From positions 1-64,000 of the forward strand of contig CAILVY010000067.1 in the NCBI GenBank assembly GCA_903837785.1: DNA of 64,000 bases. Reading direction: 5' to 3'. Each line of letters starts with the position of its first letter. Position 1 is the stretch's first letter. Below the pieces are notes generated by a model. That model was not told where the DNA came from. It made no database searches and saw only the letters and a list, made by a program, of their open reading frames with translations. Both the position numbers and the translations under genes were made by a program. Of this stretch, positions 8,954 to 16,591 are shown in pieces. Source of the stretch: Candidatus Hydrogenedentota bacterium (GTDB lineage: Bacteria; Hydrogenedentota; Hydrogenedentia; Hydrogenedentales; CAILVY01).

Positions 8954-8988
8954 CCGGCGCTCCGGCGGAGTATTCGCCGGAGCGCCGG
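8954..8988 (+). terminator. Long perfect hairpin between the two EF-hand genes
   Basis: CCGGCGCTCCGGCG, a seven-base loop (GAGTATT), then its exact complement: a 14-bp perfect stem nine bases after the stop codon. There is no T-tract, so it may be a factor-assisted terminator, an attenuator or an mRNA-stabilising element that sets unequal expression of the two EF-hand genes. Confidence 0.5.
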
Positions 8989-9037
8989 CCGCTCGGCGAA
9001 TCCGTTGCACGCGAAGACAACCACAAGGAACATTGCC

Positions 9038-9718
9038 ATGAAAACGAAAGTGTCTCTGCTATGTTGTACGGCCCTGGCCCTCCTGGCCCTGGGTTCGTGG
9101 CCGGTGTGGGCGCAGAACGGCGTGGACACCGGCGAAGGGCCCCCACCGCCCCCACCGGGCGGTGGCCCGGGCGGTGGCCCGGGCGGTGGCCCGGGCGGTG
9201 GCCCGGGCGGTGGTCCGCCGCCGTTCTTCCCCACAGCGAAGGCGCTTGATGTCGATCAGGACGGTACAGTGACCCTGGCGGAATACTCGAGCGTATGGAC
9301 AACGGCCGTCATGGAACATTTTGCCCAGTTGGATGCGGACGGCGATGGCGTGTTGAACAAAAGCGAAGTCCCGAAAGGCCCCGGGCACGGGCGTGGCGGC
9401 AACGGGCGGGGCCCGCAAGGATTCGGCGGCCAGGCCGCTTCCGGAGAGAGCACGCGACCGCCGATGCCGCCGAGGGATCGGCCCGGCGGCGGTCCAGGAT
9501 TCCGGCCGCCTTCTTTTGAAGAATTGGATGCCGACGGTGACGGCACCGTGGCGTCCACGGAATGGACCGACGTCTGGAAGAAATCGATCGCCGCACAGTT
9601 CGCACAATTGGATGCCGATGGAGACAAGACGCTGAGCAAAGACGAGTTGTCGAAGGGCCTCCGGCGCGGGCCGCATCATGGCCCCGGTGGTCCCAGCCGC
9701 GCGAACGAAGAACGTTAG
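9038..9718 (+). CDS. Secreted Gly/Pro-rich protein with four EF-hand loops
   Basis: 226 residues from ATG 9038 (ACAAGGAAC upstream). A signal peptide (CCTALALLALGSWPVWA) is followed by a GGGP tandem repeat and then two pairs of EF-hand loops: DVDQDGTVTLAE (71-82) with DADGDGVLNKSE (about 99-110), and DADGDGTVASTE with DADGDKTLSKDE near the C-terminus. The pairs are separated by a Gly/Arg/Pro-rich linker. Each pair has a W-T-x-x-(V)-x-x-x-F-A-Q-L-D spacer, so the pair was probably duplicated. All loops keep the Asp positions needed for calcium. Presumed calcium-binding envelope protein; it lies downstream of the single-EF-hand gene. Confidence 0.87.
   Translation: MKTKVSLLCCTALALLALGSWPVWAQNGVDTGEGPPPPPPGGGPGGGPGGGPGGGPGGGPPPFFPTAKALDVDQDGTVTLAEYSSVWTTAVMEHFAQLDADGDGVLNKSEVPKGPGHGRGGNGRGPQGFGGQAASGESTRPPMPPRDRPGGGPGFRPPSFEELDADGDGTVASTEWTDVWKKSIAAQFAQLDADGDKTLSKDELSKGLRRGPHHGPGGPSRANEER
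9158..9217 (+). repeat. 12-bp tandem repeat encoding Gly-Gly-Gly-Pro
   Basis: Five adjacent copies of GGCGGTGGCCCG, the last with one substitution (GGCGGTGGTCCG). It is in frame and codes for a flexible (GGGP)n hinge between the signal peptide and the first EF-hand. Slippage would change hinge length in 4-residue steps without frameshift. Confidence 0.9.
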
Positions 9719-9740
9719 CTATCCCAACCCCCTCTCCTCT

Positions 9741-9781
9741 GGCGGCGGCGCATGAAGCAGCCTTCCATTTGCGCCGCCGCC
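9741..9781 (+). terminator. GC-rich hairpin downstream of the EF-hand gene
   Basis: GGCGGCGGCGC and its exact complement GCGCCGCCGCC separated by 19 bases, 22 bp after the stop codon. Stable, but lacking a T-tract; probable transcription end or insulator before the sigma-factor gene. Confidence 0.45.
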
Positions 9782-9811
9782 ATCCCCTCATGATCCGTGT
9801 GACGGCGGGGT

Positions 9812-10456
9812 GTGTTGCCGCCGGACACGGCACTCAGGATGCAGCAGATGCAAACGGCAACGCCCAGCCCACCGGGAACGGAGACGTATCGAAAGCGTTT
9901 GAACGCCGCGCCGGTCCTGGCGGCGGAACGAGAGGCGGCCGATGTGTTGCTGGCGCAGGGGGGCGATGCGGGGGCCTTTGCCCGGCTTGTGCGCCGCTAT
10001 GAGAGGGCGTTGAGCCGCCATCTCGCCCGGTTCACGGATAACGAGGCGGTGCTGCAAGATCTGAGGCAAGAAACCTACCTGGAGGCATTTCGGAGCTTGG
10101 CGACGTATCGGCATCAAGGTTCCTTCTTCTGTTGGCTTCGGCAGATCGCCACGCGCGTGGGGTACCGCTTCTGGACCGGACAGAGCAGGGAAGGGCGCGG
10201 CAAGACCGCATATCTCGAAGCGCTCCGCCGCGGTGCCGCGTCTTTGCCGGCGTGGCAAGCGCCCGATGGCAGCGAGTCCGTGGCGAGACTGCTCGTGTCG
10301 CTTGGCGACCTGGACCGGGAACTGCTGGAGATGAAGTACGTCCAGGGGCTGAATGCGCCGGAGATAGCGCAGCGCCTGGGTTGGAGCGTAGTGCGGGTAC
10401 GGGTGCGGCTGCACCGCATTCTGCGGCGGCTCCGGGAAGAACTCGGTCGCTTGTAA
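9812..10456 (+). CDS. ECF-type RNA polymerase sigma factor
   Basis: About 214 residues if GTG 9812 is used; ATG 9839 is an equally plausible start because neither has a convincing Shine-Dalgarno. Region 2 is clear (FARLVRRYERALSRHLARF...LRQETYLEAFRSLATYR...FFCWLRQIATRV). Region 4 has the helix-turn-helix MKYVQGLNAPEIAQRLGWS followed by VRVRLHRILRRLREEL. No anti-sigma factor gene follows: the next gene is convergent. It follows the two secreted EF-hand genes and may belong to the same signalling block, but this is only positional. Promoter targets are unknown. Confidence 0.88.
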   Translation: MLPPDTALRMQQMQTATPSPPGTETYRKRLNAAPVLAAEREAADVLLAQGGDAGAFARLVRRYERALSRHLARFTDNEAVLQDLRQETYLEAFRSLATYRHQGSFFCWLRQIATRVGYRFWTGQSREGRGKTAYLEALRRGAASLPAWQAPDGSESVARLLVSLGDLDRELLEMKYVQGLNAPEIAQRLGWSVVRVRVRLHRILRRLREELGRL

Positions 10457-10515
10457 TGCGGACGAGGCTCAGGGGATTGCGGGCCGCAGATCAGTGAGGG
10501 CTGCGCACGGATTAG

Positions 10516-13329
10516 TCATTTGTCCGCGGAGGCGGATTTGACGGGCACGATGGTGACGGGGGCGATCTTCTCGAGCTCCTCCTTCAACGCGTCGGCGGGC
10601 CCGACGACCACGATGATGAGCCTGCCGGTGTCAAGGGTGCTTTGTGCGAGTTGCACGCACGCGGCCGGGGTGGCGGCCTGAACCGCAGCGATTTGCTGTT
10701 TGATATAATCGCCAGGCAGCCCTTCGGCCTCGATCATCCACAAGTCCTCGACAATGGCTTGGGGCGTTTCGCGCAGGCCGGCGAAGCTCCCCACAATGTA
10801 ATTCTTCGTGTCTTCGATTTCCTCGGCGGCCGGGGGCTCGGCCTGGAGGCGCGTGATCTCGTCGAGGGCCGTTTGAACGGCTTCGGGCACAGACTCGATC
10901 TTTGTGAACGTGGAGATCTGAAATTCGCCCGCCATGCGTTGCGAGGAATAGCCGCCGCGCGCGCCGTACGTGAGGCCCTTCTTGACGCGCAAGGACTCGT
11001 TAATCCGGCTTCCGAAGGCTCCGCCAAAGTACCCGCTTACTACGCGCGACGTGAAGTAACCGGGGAATTGCCGCGTAAATCCCCGTTGCGCGATGCGGAT
11101 CTGCGCCTGGTTGCCTGCCTTGTCCACAAGATAGATGTGGGTTGGCGCGGGCTCCGGAATAGGCGGCAGCTTCATCCCGGGTTTCGGCCCTTTCGCTTTC
11201 CAGGCGCCGAAGGCGGCCTCGGCGAGCTGTACCGCGCGATCCAGCACGATGTCCCCGGCGAAATACAGGACGGCCATGTCTGGCCGGGCCGCCGTGGACC
11301 ACCACTGCCTGAGGTCGGCCGCCTTCAGCGCCATGACATCTTCGGGCTCCCCTGCGACGGAGCGCGCGTAGGGGTGTTCTCCATACAGCTGCCGGCGCGT
11401 TTCGCGGCTCGCCAGGTAGGCGGGCTCGGCGGAGGCGACCGCAAGCTGGGTGAGCGTCTGCTTCTTCAGCCGGTCAAAATCCCGGGTCTTGAAGCTGGGC
11501 AGAAGCACGGCTTCGCCCATCCGCTTCATGGCGCGGCCGATTTGGCCGGTCACGCACGATGCCTGGACGCACGCGCCATCCATGTTGGCCCAGCCTGCCA
11601 GCTGAATCGCGTAGCGATCGAGTTCCTCCTCCAGTTTCACCTGGGATTGTTTGCGGGTGCGCTGCCCGATCATCGCCATGGCCATGGCCGCGCAGCCGGG
11701 CTTGTGCTCGGCCCAGGCGCCCGCCCGCAAGTGAAGCTCCACGGAAACGAAGGGGACCTCGTGGTTCTCAACGACAACCACCTTCAGGCCGTTGGCGAGC
11801 GTCTGTGTTTCGAAAGGTTCCGCGGGATCGAGACTGAGCAATGCGTTGCGCGGCGGGTTCGCGGGATAGTCCGCGGGACGCACCGCACCGGGGCGTCCGG
11901 GCGGCGGCGGGCAGGTTTCGCGCTGGCCGGTGATGGGCGCGTCATCTTCGGGGTTCTTCTTTGCAGCGAGCGCTCCGAGCAAGTTGCCTTTGATGCGGAC
12001 TGTGAGCGCGTGCCGGGGATCCAGATACGTCCTGGCGACGCGCAGCACGTCGTCGGCAGTGGCATTCTGAATCTTGGCCAGGCGGCGATTGACGCGGTCC
12101 GCATCGCCTTCGAGCACCGCTGCCCGTCCCAGCGCCGCCGCCTTGTCCCAGACGCGGAGGTTCTCTGTTACGAGTTTTCGCATCAGCTGGTTTCTGGCCT
12201 TCTCGAGTTCGCGCGGCTTGACTTCCGTCTTTCGCAGCGTGTCGATCTCGTGCTTCATTACGGCGAGGACTCTGTCCGGCTGGCCGCCGGAAAGCGGCAA
12301 CGCGGCGCCCAGTCCGAACGCGCCGTCCTGTTCCATCGTGAAATCCATGCATTGCACGCCGACGGCCAACTCCTTCTTCAGCACGAAGTGTCCCAGCGCG
12401 CGGCCCCGAAGCAGGCGGCGGTGTGCGCGGCTGCTTGCACCGTCGCCGAGAATGATCGAGAGAATTTTCAGCGGGACCAAGTCGTCGTTGGCCATGGCCG
12501 CGGTGCGATATCCGACGCCGACGAGCGGGGCCGGGGCGTTGTCGAGTTCCAGTGTCACGTCCCGGGCCTGTTCCTGCGGTGGTTCATGGATGTCTACCCG
12601 GCCGGGATCCGGGCAGCGGGGAATCCATCCGAAATATCGTTTCGCCAGCGCTTCGGCCTCCTCGTGTTTCACCGCGCCTGCCAGGACGAGTGTGGCGTTG
12701 CTCGGGGTGTAGTAGCGGCTCCAGAACGCGCGCAGTTCCGGCACAGTCGACGCGCGCAGATGCGGAATCTTGCCGATGGTTGTCCAGCGGTACGGGTGGA
12801 CTTTGAAGACCTCGGCCATCAGCGCTTCTTCTGCCGCGCCGTACGGCTGGCTTAACATGAGGCGCCGCTCCTCTTCGACCACTTTCCGTTCCGTGTCAAA
12901 GGCGTCCTGATCGATCTTGAGGAAGCTCATGCGCTCGGCTTCGAGCCAAAGGACCAGTTCGAGCTGGTTTGCGGGGACGGACTGCACATAGACTGTCTCG
13001 TCGCAGGAGGTGTAGCCGTTGCAGACGCCGCCGACCTGGCGAAGCAGGTCGAAGTGGCCGGTCGGCCCCAGGCGATCCGTGCCCCGGAACATCATGTGTT
13101 CGAACATGTGGGCGAAGCCCTGCCGTTCCGGATTCTCATCTTTCGAGCCGACGTGGTACCACAGGTTGACCGCCACGATGGGACAGGAGAAATCCTCGAG
13201 GGAAATCACGCGCAATCCGTTGTCCAGCGTAATCTCCTGGAAATCGAGTTGGCCCGGATCGAGGGCAGAGGCGCCCCAAGCGCCCGCTATAACGCACAGA
13301 AACACCCCGAGGATTGGCCGCCCAAGCAT
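10516..13329 (-). CDS. Secreted double-length M16 family zinc metallopeptidase
   Basis: 937 residues with a signal peptide (about 1-22). The inverted zinc motif H-x-x-E-H is HMFEH (His74, Glu77, His78), with the distal Glu ligand near 152-154 in VVEEERRL. The second half (from about 500) is another M16 domain in which the HxxEH motif is absent, but the C-terminal substrate-binding Arg/Tyr region is kept (KKGLTYGARGG). This is an active/inactive fusion, like the bacterial two-in-one M16 proteins. A GGAGAAAG Shine-Dalgarno precedes ATG 13329. It likely degrades peptides in the periplasm. It converges on the ECF sigma gene. Confidence 0.93.
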   Translation of the reverse strand: MLGRPILGVFLCVIAGAWGASALDPGQLDFQEITLDNGLRVISLEDFSCPIVAVNLWYHVGSKDENPERQGFAHMFEHMMFRGTDRLGPTGHFDLLRQVGGVCNGYTSCDETVYVQSVPANQLELVLWLEAERMSFLKIDQDAFDTERKVVEEERRLMLSQPYGAAEEALMAEVFKVHPYRWTTIGKIPHLRASTVPELRAFWSRYYTPSNATLVLAGAVKHEEAEALAKRYFGWIPRCPDPGRVDIHEPPQEQARDVTLELDNAPAPLVGVGYRTAAMANDDLVPLKILSIILGDGASSRAHRRLLRGRALGHFVLKKELAVGVQCMDFTMEQDGAFGLGAALPLSGGQPDRVLAVMKHEIDTLRKTEVKPRELEKARNQLMRKLVTENLRVWDKAAALGRAAVLEGDADRVNRRLAKIQNATADDVLRVARTYLDPRHALTVRIKGNLLGALAAKKNPEDDAPITGQRETCPPPPGRPGAVRPADYPANPPRNALLSLDPAEPFETQTLANGLKVVVVENHEVPFVSVELHLRAGAWAEHKPGCAAMAMAMIGQRTRKQSQVKLEEELDRYAIQLAGWANMDGACVQASCVTGQIGRAMKRMGEAVLLPSFKTRDFDRLKKQTLTQLAVASAEPAYLASRETRRQLYGEHPYARSVAGEPEDVMALKAADLRQWWSTAARPDMAVLYFAGDIVLDRAVQLAEAAFGAWKAKGPKPGMKLPPIPEPAPTHIYLVDKAGNQAQIRIAQRGFTRQFPGYFTSRVVSGYFGGAFGSRINESLRVKKGLTYGARGGYSSQRMAGEFQISTFTKIESVPEAVQTALDEITRLQAEPPAAEEIEDTKNYIVGSFAGLRETPQAIVEDLWMIEAEGLPGDYIKQQIAAVQAATPAACVQLAQSTLDTGRLIIVVVGPADALKEELEKIAPVTIVPVKSASADK

Positions 13330-13443
13330 GCTCTTTCTCCGCTACGTTTGACCGCCCGCGTTGTTCTGCTGCGGCACCCAGACAGATGCACGCACATATG
13401 TCACAATAAAACTAATGTGCCATATGAATCAAGGGGGGTGTGC

Positions 13444-13454
13444 GGGGGGGGGGG
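13444..13454 (+). repeat. Homopolymeric G tract (11 G)
   Basis: An uninterrupted run of 11 G in the intergenic region between the M16 gene start and the end of the leaderless EF-hand gene. Such tracts are slippage-prone. It is intergenic, so it cannot switch a reading frame. It could also be a sequencing or assembly artefact. Confidence 0.7.
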
Positions 13455-13463
13455 AAGCCGCTT

Positions 13464-13489
13464 CGCGGGGAGGGGCGGCCCTCCCCGCG
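13464..13489 (-). terminator. GC hairpin downstream of the leaderless EF-hand gene
   Basis: CGCGGGGAGGG, loop GCGG, exact complement: an 11-bp stem 17 bp past the stop codon of the minus-strand EF-hand gene. On that strand it is followed by a C-run, not a T-run, so termination efficiency is uncertain. Confidence 0.45.
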
Positions 13490-13506
13490 GGCGGACAGTG
13501 CGGGGT

Positions 13507-14136
13507 TTATACCATCACGGCAAGATTCTGAGACGACGTTTGAAGCATCTGATAGAGCCAGTTCTGGCCGGCGTAGGCCGAGGAGGCTTCGTTCTGCGAG
13601 AGGGATTCGAGCAGCGAATGGATAGAGGAGCCGGCGCCGGCATCCGCGGGCATCTGTTGCGCACGTTCGGCCTGGCGGGCTTCAAAATCCGCCTGCAACT
13701 CCTCAGAGGTGATCGCCCCGTTTCCGTCCGAATCGATCGTGTTGAATCGCTCGGAATCGAGCCGCGTCTCGCTGGCGCTGATGACGCCATCGCCGTTGCT
13801 GTCCTCGTTCTCGATGATCTTCGAGGCGATCTGAGCGAAGTCGAGTTGCTGGCCAAACATGGGCGGCATGCGGTCCGTGCGCGGCGGAAAGCTGGCGAGC
13901 AACTCTTCGGTCGTCAGCGAGCCGTTTCCGTCCGTGTCGAGCGCTCCGAATTGCTCGGAGTCGAGTTTGGTTTCATCGGCGCTAAGCACGCCATCGCCGT
14001 TGGCGTCGTCCTTCTCCATGATTTTGGAGACGAACTCGGAGGGGTCGGGCGGTTTGCTCTGCGATTTCCCCGTCCGTTTCATCATGGCGGCCGCGATATC
14101 ACTGGAACTGAACGAATTGATTGACGAGATGTTCAT
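13507..14136 (-). CDS. Leaderless EF-hand protein with four calcium loops
   Basis: 209 residues from ATG 14136, chosen because AAGGAGGAAACC lies just upstream; the longer frame to 14274 has no Shine-Dalgarno. There are two EF-hand pairs: DDANGDGVLSADE with DTDGNGSLTTEE, and EDSNGDGVISASE with DSDGNGAITSEE. Spacers repeat (TKLDSEQFGALD, TRLDSERFNTID), showing internal duplication. The N-terminus MNISSINSFSSSD is Ser-rich with no signal peptide or TM, so the protein is cytoplasmic or exported by a leaderless route. The tail is Gln/Ser/Ala-rich. It is divergent from the MacAB-like operon. Likely a calcium sensor or buffer; no partner is identifiable. Confidence 0.85.
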   Translation of the reverse strand: MNISSINSFSSSDIAAAMMKRTGKSQSKPPDPSEFVSKIMEKDDANGDGVLSADETKLDSEQFGALDTDGNGSLTTEELLASFPPRTDRMPPMFGQQLDFAQIASKIIENEDSNGDGVISASETRLDSERFNTIDSDGNGAITSEELQADFEARQAERAQQMPADAGAGSSIHSLLESLSQNEASSAYAGQNWLYQMLQTSSQNLAVMV

Positions 14137-14495
14137 GCGAGGTTTCCTCCTTGGTTTTCGCTTGATGCACCCATTCCGTATCCGCCTTCGTGAATATCCG
14201 GGCTCGTCCTTGAGGATCGCCGGATCAGGGACCATCGCAGGTTCTCTACATAGGCGTTTCTCCTTGTTGCGCATGTTTCTCCTGCGCCGTCCGTGCGGCG
14301 CTTTGCCTAAGAAGTGCGGCCGTTGGGAGAAAGCGTTACTGGAAGGGGGCCGCGGAGAGATTACGAATTCTTAATCTTCGCACATGCCGCCCCGCAATGT
14401 TCCCGGACTACTCTTGGGTCAGAGCGATGGGCGTTCAGCGGAACAGATGCGGAAGACGCGGCGCCCCGTTCCGGAAACGACCGGGAGAGCATGCG
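14137..14495. other. Divergent intergenic region between EF-hand gene and efflux operon
   Basis: 359 bp without a convincing gene. It must hold promoters for both directions. An AT-richer patch (TTACGAATTCTTAATCTT) lies about 130 bp before the efflux start. I found no consensus -35/-10 pair, RNA gene or repeat. Minus-strand and plus-strand frames extend into it but lack ribosome binding sites. Confidence 0.5.
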
Positions 14496-15839
14496 ATGAA
14501 ACATTGGATGGCAATTGCCGTGGCGGCGCTGCTGACGGGCGCGGGCGTGTGGTACTACTGGAACGTGAGCCGGGCGAACGCGGCGCAGTCAGAGAGCCCC
14601 CGCTTCACGGCGGAGCGGGCGGAGTATCGGCCGCTTCGAGCGGAGGTCTCCTGCTCCGGCTCCGTCGAGTCGAACCAGGACGTCGAGATCAAGTGCAAGG
14701 CGACCGGCCAGGTCATCGAGTTGCCGTATGACATCAGTGAGCCCGTGAACAAGGGAGATCTGCTGCTGAAGATCGACCCGGTGGACGAAGAGCGTACCGT
14801 GCGCCAGGCGGGAGTGAAGCTGGCATCGTCCGAGGCCAAACTCGCCCGGGTGCAACAGAGCCTGGTGATTGCGGAGCGGGAGTTGGAGAAGTCTCGAAAG
14901 GAAACGGGAGCGACGATGAAAGCGGCGCAGGTTTCCCGCGATGACTTGCGCACGAAGGCGGAGCGGACCGCGACGTTGCGCAAGAAGGGCCAGGTCTGCC
15001 AGGAGGAAGTGGAAAGCGCGGAGGTCGCGGCGGTCCAGGCCGAGAGCACGATGCAGAAGGCGTCTGCGGGCGTCGATGGCGTGAAGATAGCCGAAGAGCA
15101 GCTCGAATTGCTGCGTCAGGACATCAAACTGGCGCAGGCGGACGCGGAATCGATGAAGATCGAGCTGGAGACCGCGAACCAGCGGATGAAAGAGACGCAG
15201 GTTTTCGCTCCCATCGCGGGCATCGTGTCGGCGCGCATGGTTCAGGTCGGCCAGATCATCGCCTCGCCCACGATGAACGTGGGAGGCGGCACCGCCCTGC
15301 TGACGCTCTCCGACCTGTCGCGCGTGTTCGTGCTGGCTTCCGTGGACGAGAGCGACGTGGGCGAGGTGCGCCAGAAGCAGCCGGCCACGATCACTGTGGA
15401 TGCCTTTCCCGACGAACACTTCGCGGGCGAGGTGGTGCGTGTGGCGACGAAGGGGACGAAAGTCTCGAACATCGTCACGTTCGAGGTGAAGATTGAAGTG
15501 CTGGACGAGGCAAAGCGCAAGCTGCTGCCGGAAATGACGGCGGATGTCGAGATCCTCGTGGCGTCGAAGGAACGGACTTTGGCCGTTCCTTCGGAGGCCA
15601 TCCAACGGCGCGGCGCCGGAAAGATCGTGCTGATTCCGGGCGGGACGGAGAAGGAAGCCGCGCCGGTGGCCGTGGAGACCGGGATCGACGATGGGGCGTT
15701 TACTGAGATTGTGTCGGGGCTCGAGGAGGGGAGCACGATCCTGATTCCGCAGGAAGATGTGGCGGCGAAAAAGAAAGAGGAAGGCGGTTCTGGGGGATTC
15801 CCGGGCCCGCCTCCGGGCGGCGGCCCGCCGCCCATGTGA
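14496..15839 (+). CDS. HlyD/MacA-family periplasmic adaptor of an ABC efflux pump
   Basis: 447 residues from ATG 14496 (GGGAGAG upstream; the longer start at 14397 precedes the membrane anchor). One N-terminal anchor (about 5-23) is followed by a split lipoyl domain (RAEVSCSGSVESNQDVEIKCKATGQV ... VFAPIAGIVSARMVQVGQII), a long alpha-hairpin coiled coil about 85-225, and a beta-barrel (PATITVDAFPDEHFAGEVVRV). This matches MacA and related ABC-linked adaptors. The C-terminus ends in an unusual Pro/Gly tail (GFPGPPPGGGPPPM). It lies immediately upstream of the ATPase and permease. No TolC-like outer-membrane channel is encoded in the window. Confidence 0.92.
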   Translation: MKHWMAIAVAALLTGAGVWYYWNVSRANAAQSESPRFTAERAEYRPLRAEVSCSGSVESNQDVEIKCKATGQVIELPYDISEPVNKGDLLLKIDPVDEERTVRQAGVKLASSEAKLARVQQSLVIAERELEKSRKETGATMKAAQVSRDDLRTKAERTATLRKKGQVCQEEVESAEVAAVQAESTMQKASAGVDGVKIAEEQLELLRQDIKLAQADAESMKIELETANQRMKETQVFAPIAGIVSARMVQVGQIIASPTMNVGGGTALLTLSDLSRVFVLASVDESDVGEVRQKQPATITVDAFPDEHFAGEVVRVATKGTKVSNIVTFEVKIEVLDEAKRKLLPEMTADVEILVASKERTLAVPSEAIQRRGAGKIVLIPGGTEKEAAPVAVETGIDDGAFTEIVSGLEEGSTILIPQEDVAAKKKEEGGSGGFPGPPPGGGPPPM

Positions 15840-15902
15840 CAAAGGACGCGGGATGGACCTGATGGAGACAGCGGAGACACGCGGACAGGAGTGCAGGATG
15901 CC

Positions 15903-16589
15903 ATGGAAGCGGTCATAGAAACCTCGAATCTGACAAAGACGTTTCTGCTGGGCGACACAGTGGTGCGCGCGCTCGACGGCGTCTCGCTGTCCGTGGCCAA
16001 GGGCGAGAAGGTGGCGATTACCGGTCCTTCGGGCAGCGGGAAATCGACGCTGATGAACATCCTGGGCTGCCTGGGCCGACCGGACGCCGGTGACTACATT
16101 CTGGCGGGCGAGGTCGTGTCCCGGTTGAGCGGGCGCCGTCTGGCGCAGATCCGGAACCGATACATTGGCTTTGTCTTTCAAACGTTCAATCTGTTGCCGC
16201 GCCTGAGCGCGCTCGAGAATGTCGAGTTGCCGCTCCTGTACGGCGGAGCCCGCGACGCGCGGCAACGCGCCAGAGCCGCGCTGGAAATTGTGGGGCTTTC
16301 GGAGCGCATGGGGCACGGGCCAAACCAACTGTCGGGCGGGCAACGCCAGCGCGCGGCGATTGCACGGGCGATTGTCACGGATCCCGCCATACTGCTCGCG
16401 GACGAACCGACGGGCAATCTGGACACGAAGACGGGACAGGAAATCATGGCGTTGTTTGACGAACTGAACGCACAGGGGCGCACAGTCATTATGGTTACGC
16501 ATGATCCGGAAATCAGCGCGCAGTGCCCGCGGCGTATTCATCTTCGCGACGGGCGGGTCGCCGAACTCATGGCGCGGGAATCGAGGTGA
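15903..16589 (+). CDS. ABC transporter ATP-binding protein (MacB/LolD class)
   Basis: About 228 residues. Walker [11 protein letters not shown]-loop [10 protein letters not shown], signature LSGGQRQR, Walker [13 protein letters not shown] and the H-loop in VTHDPE are all intact. The spacing and the GNLD extension are typical of the MacB/LolD/FtsE group that pairs with FtsX-type permeases. GTG 15891 is an alternative start; ATG 15903 has AGGAG about 11 nt upstream and is preferred. The stop lies 2 bp before the permease start, so coupling is tight. It energises the MacA-like adaptor and permease on either side. Confidence 0.95.
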   Translation: MEAVIETSNLTKTFLLGDTVVRALDGVSLSVAKGEKVAITGPSGSGKSTLMNILGCLGRPDAGDYILAGEVVSRLSGRRLAQIRNRYIGFVFQTFNLLPRLSALENVELPLLYGGARDARQRARAALEIVGLSERMGHGPNQLSGGQRQRAAIARAIVTDPAILLADEPTGNLDTKTGQEIMALFDELNAQGRTVIMVTHDPEISAQCPRRIHLRDGRVAELMARESR

Positions 16590-16591
16590 GC

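Noticed and set aside
9158..9217. Short tandem repeats as a possible CRISPR or minisatellite
   Set aside because: There are no spacers: the 12-bp units are contiguous and code for GGGP inside a gene.
10642..12855. Long plus-strand open frame opposite the M16 peptidase
   Set aside because: A shadow frame of the peptidase gene. The peptidase has zinc motif, signal peptide and Shine-Dalgarno on the other strand.
13395..13430. AT-rich patch with two CATATG-type words as a CRP/FNR-like operator upstream of the M16 gene
   Set aside because: Only a half-site (TTGTGA) fits; the arms do not form a convincing dyad and no matching regulator is encoded nearby. It is probably just promoter-region AT richness.
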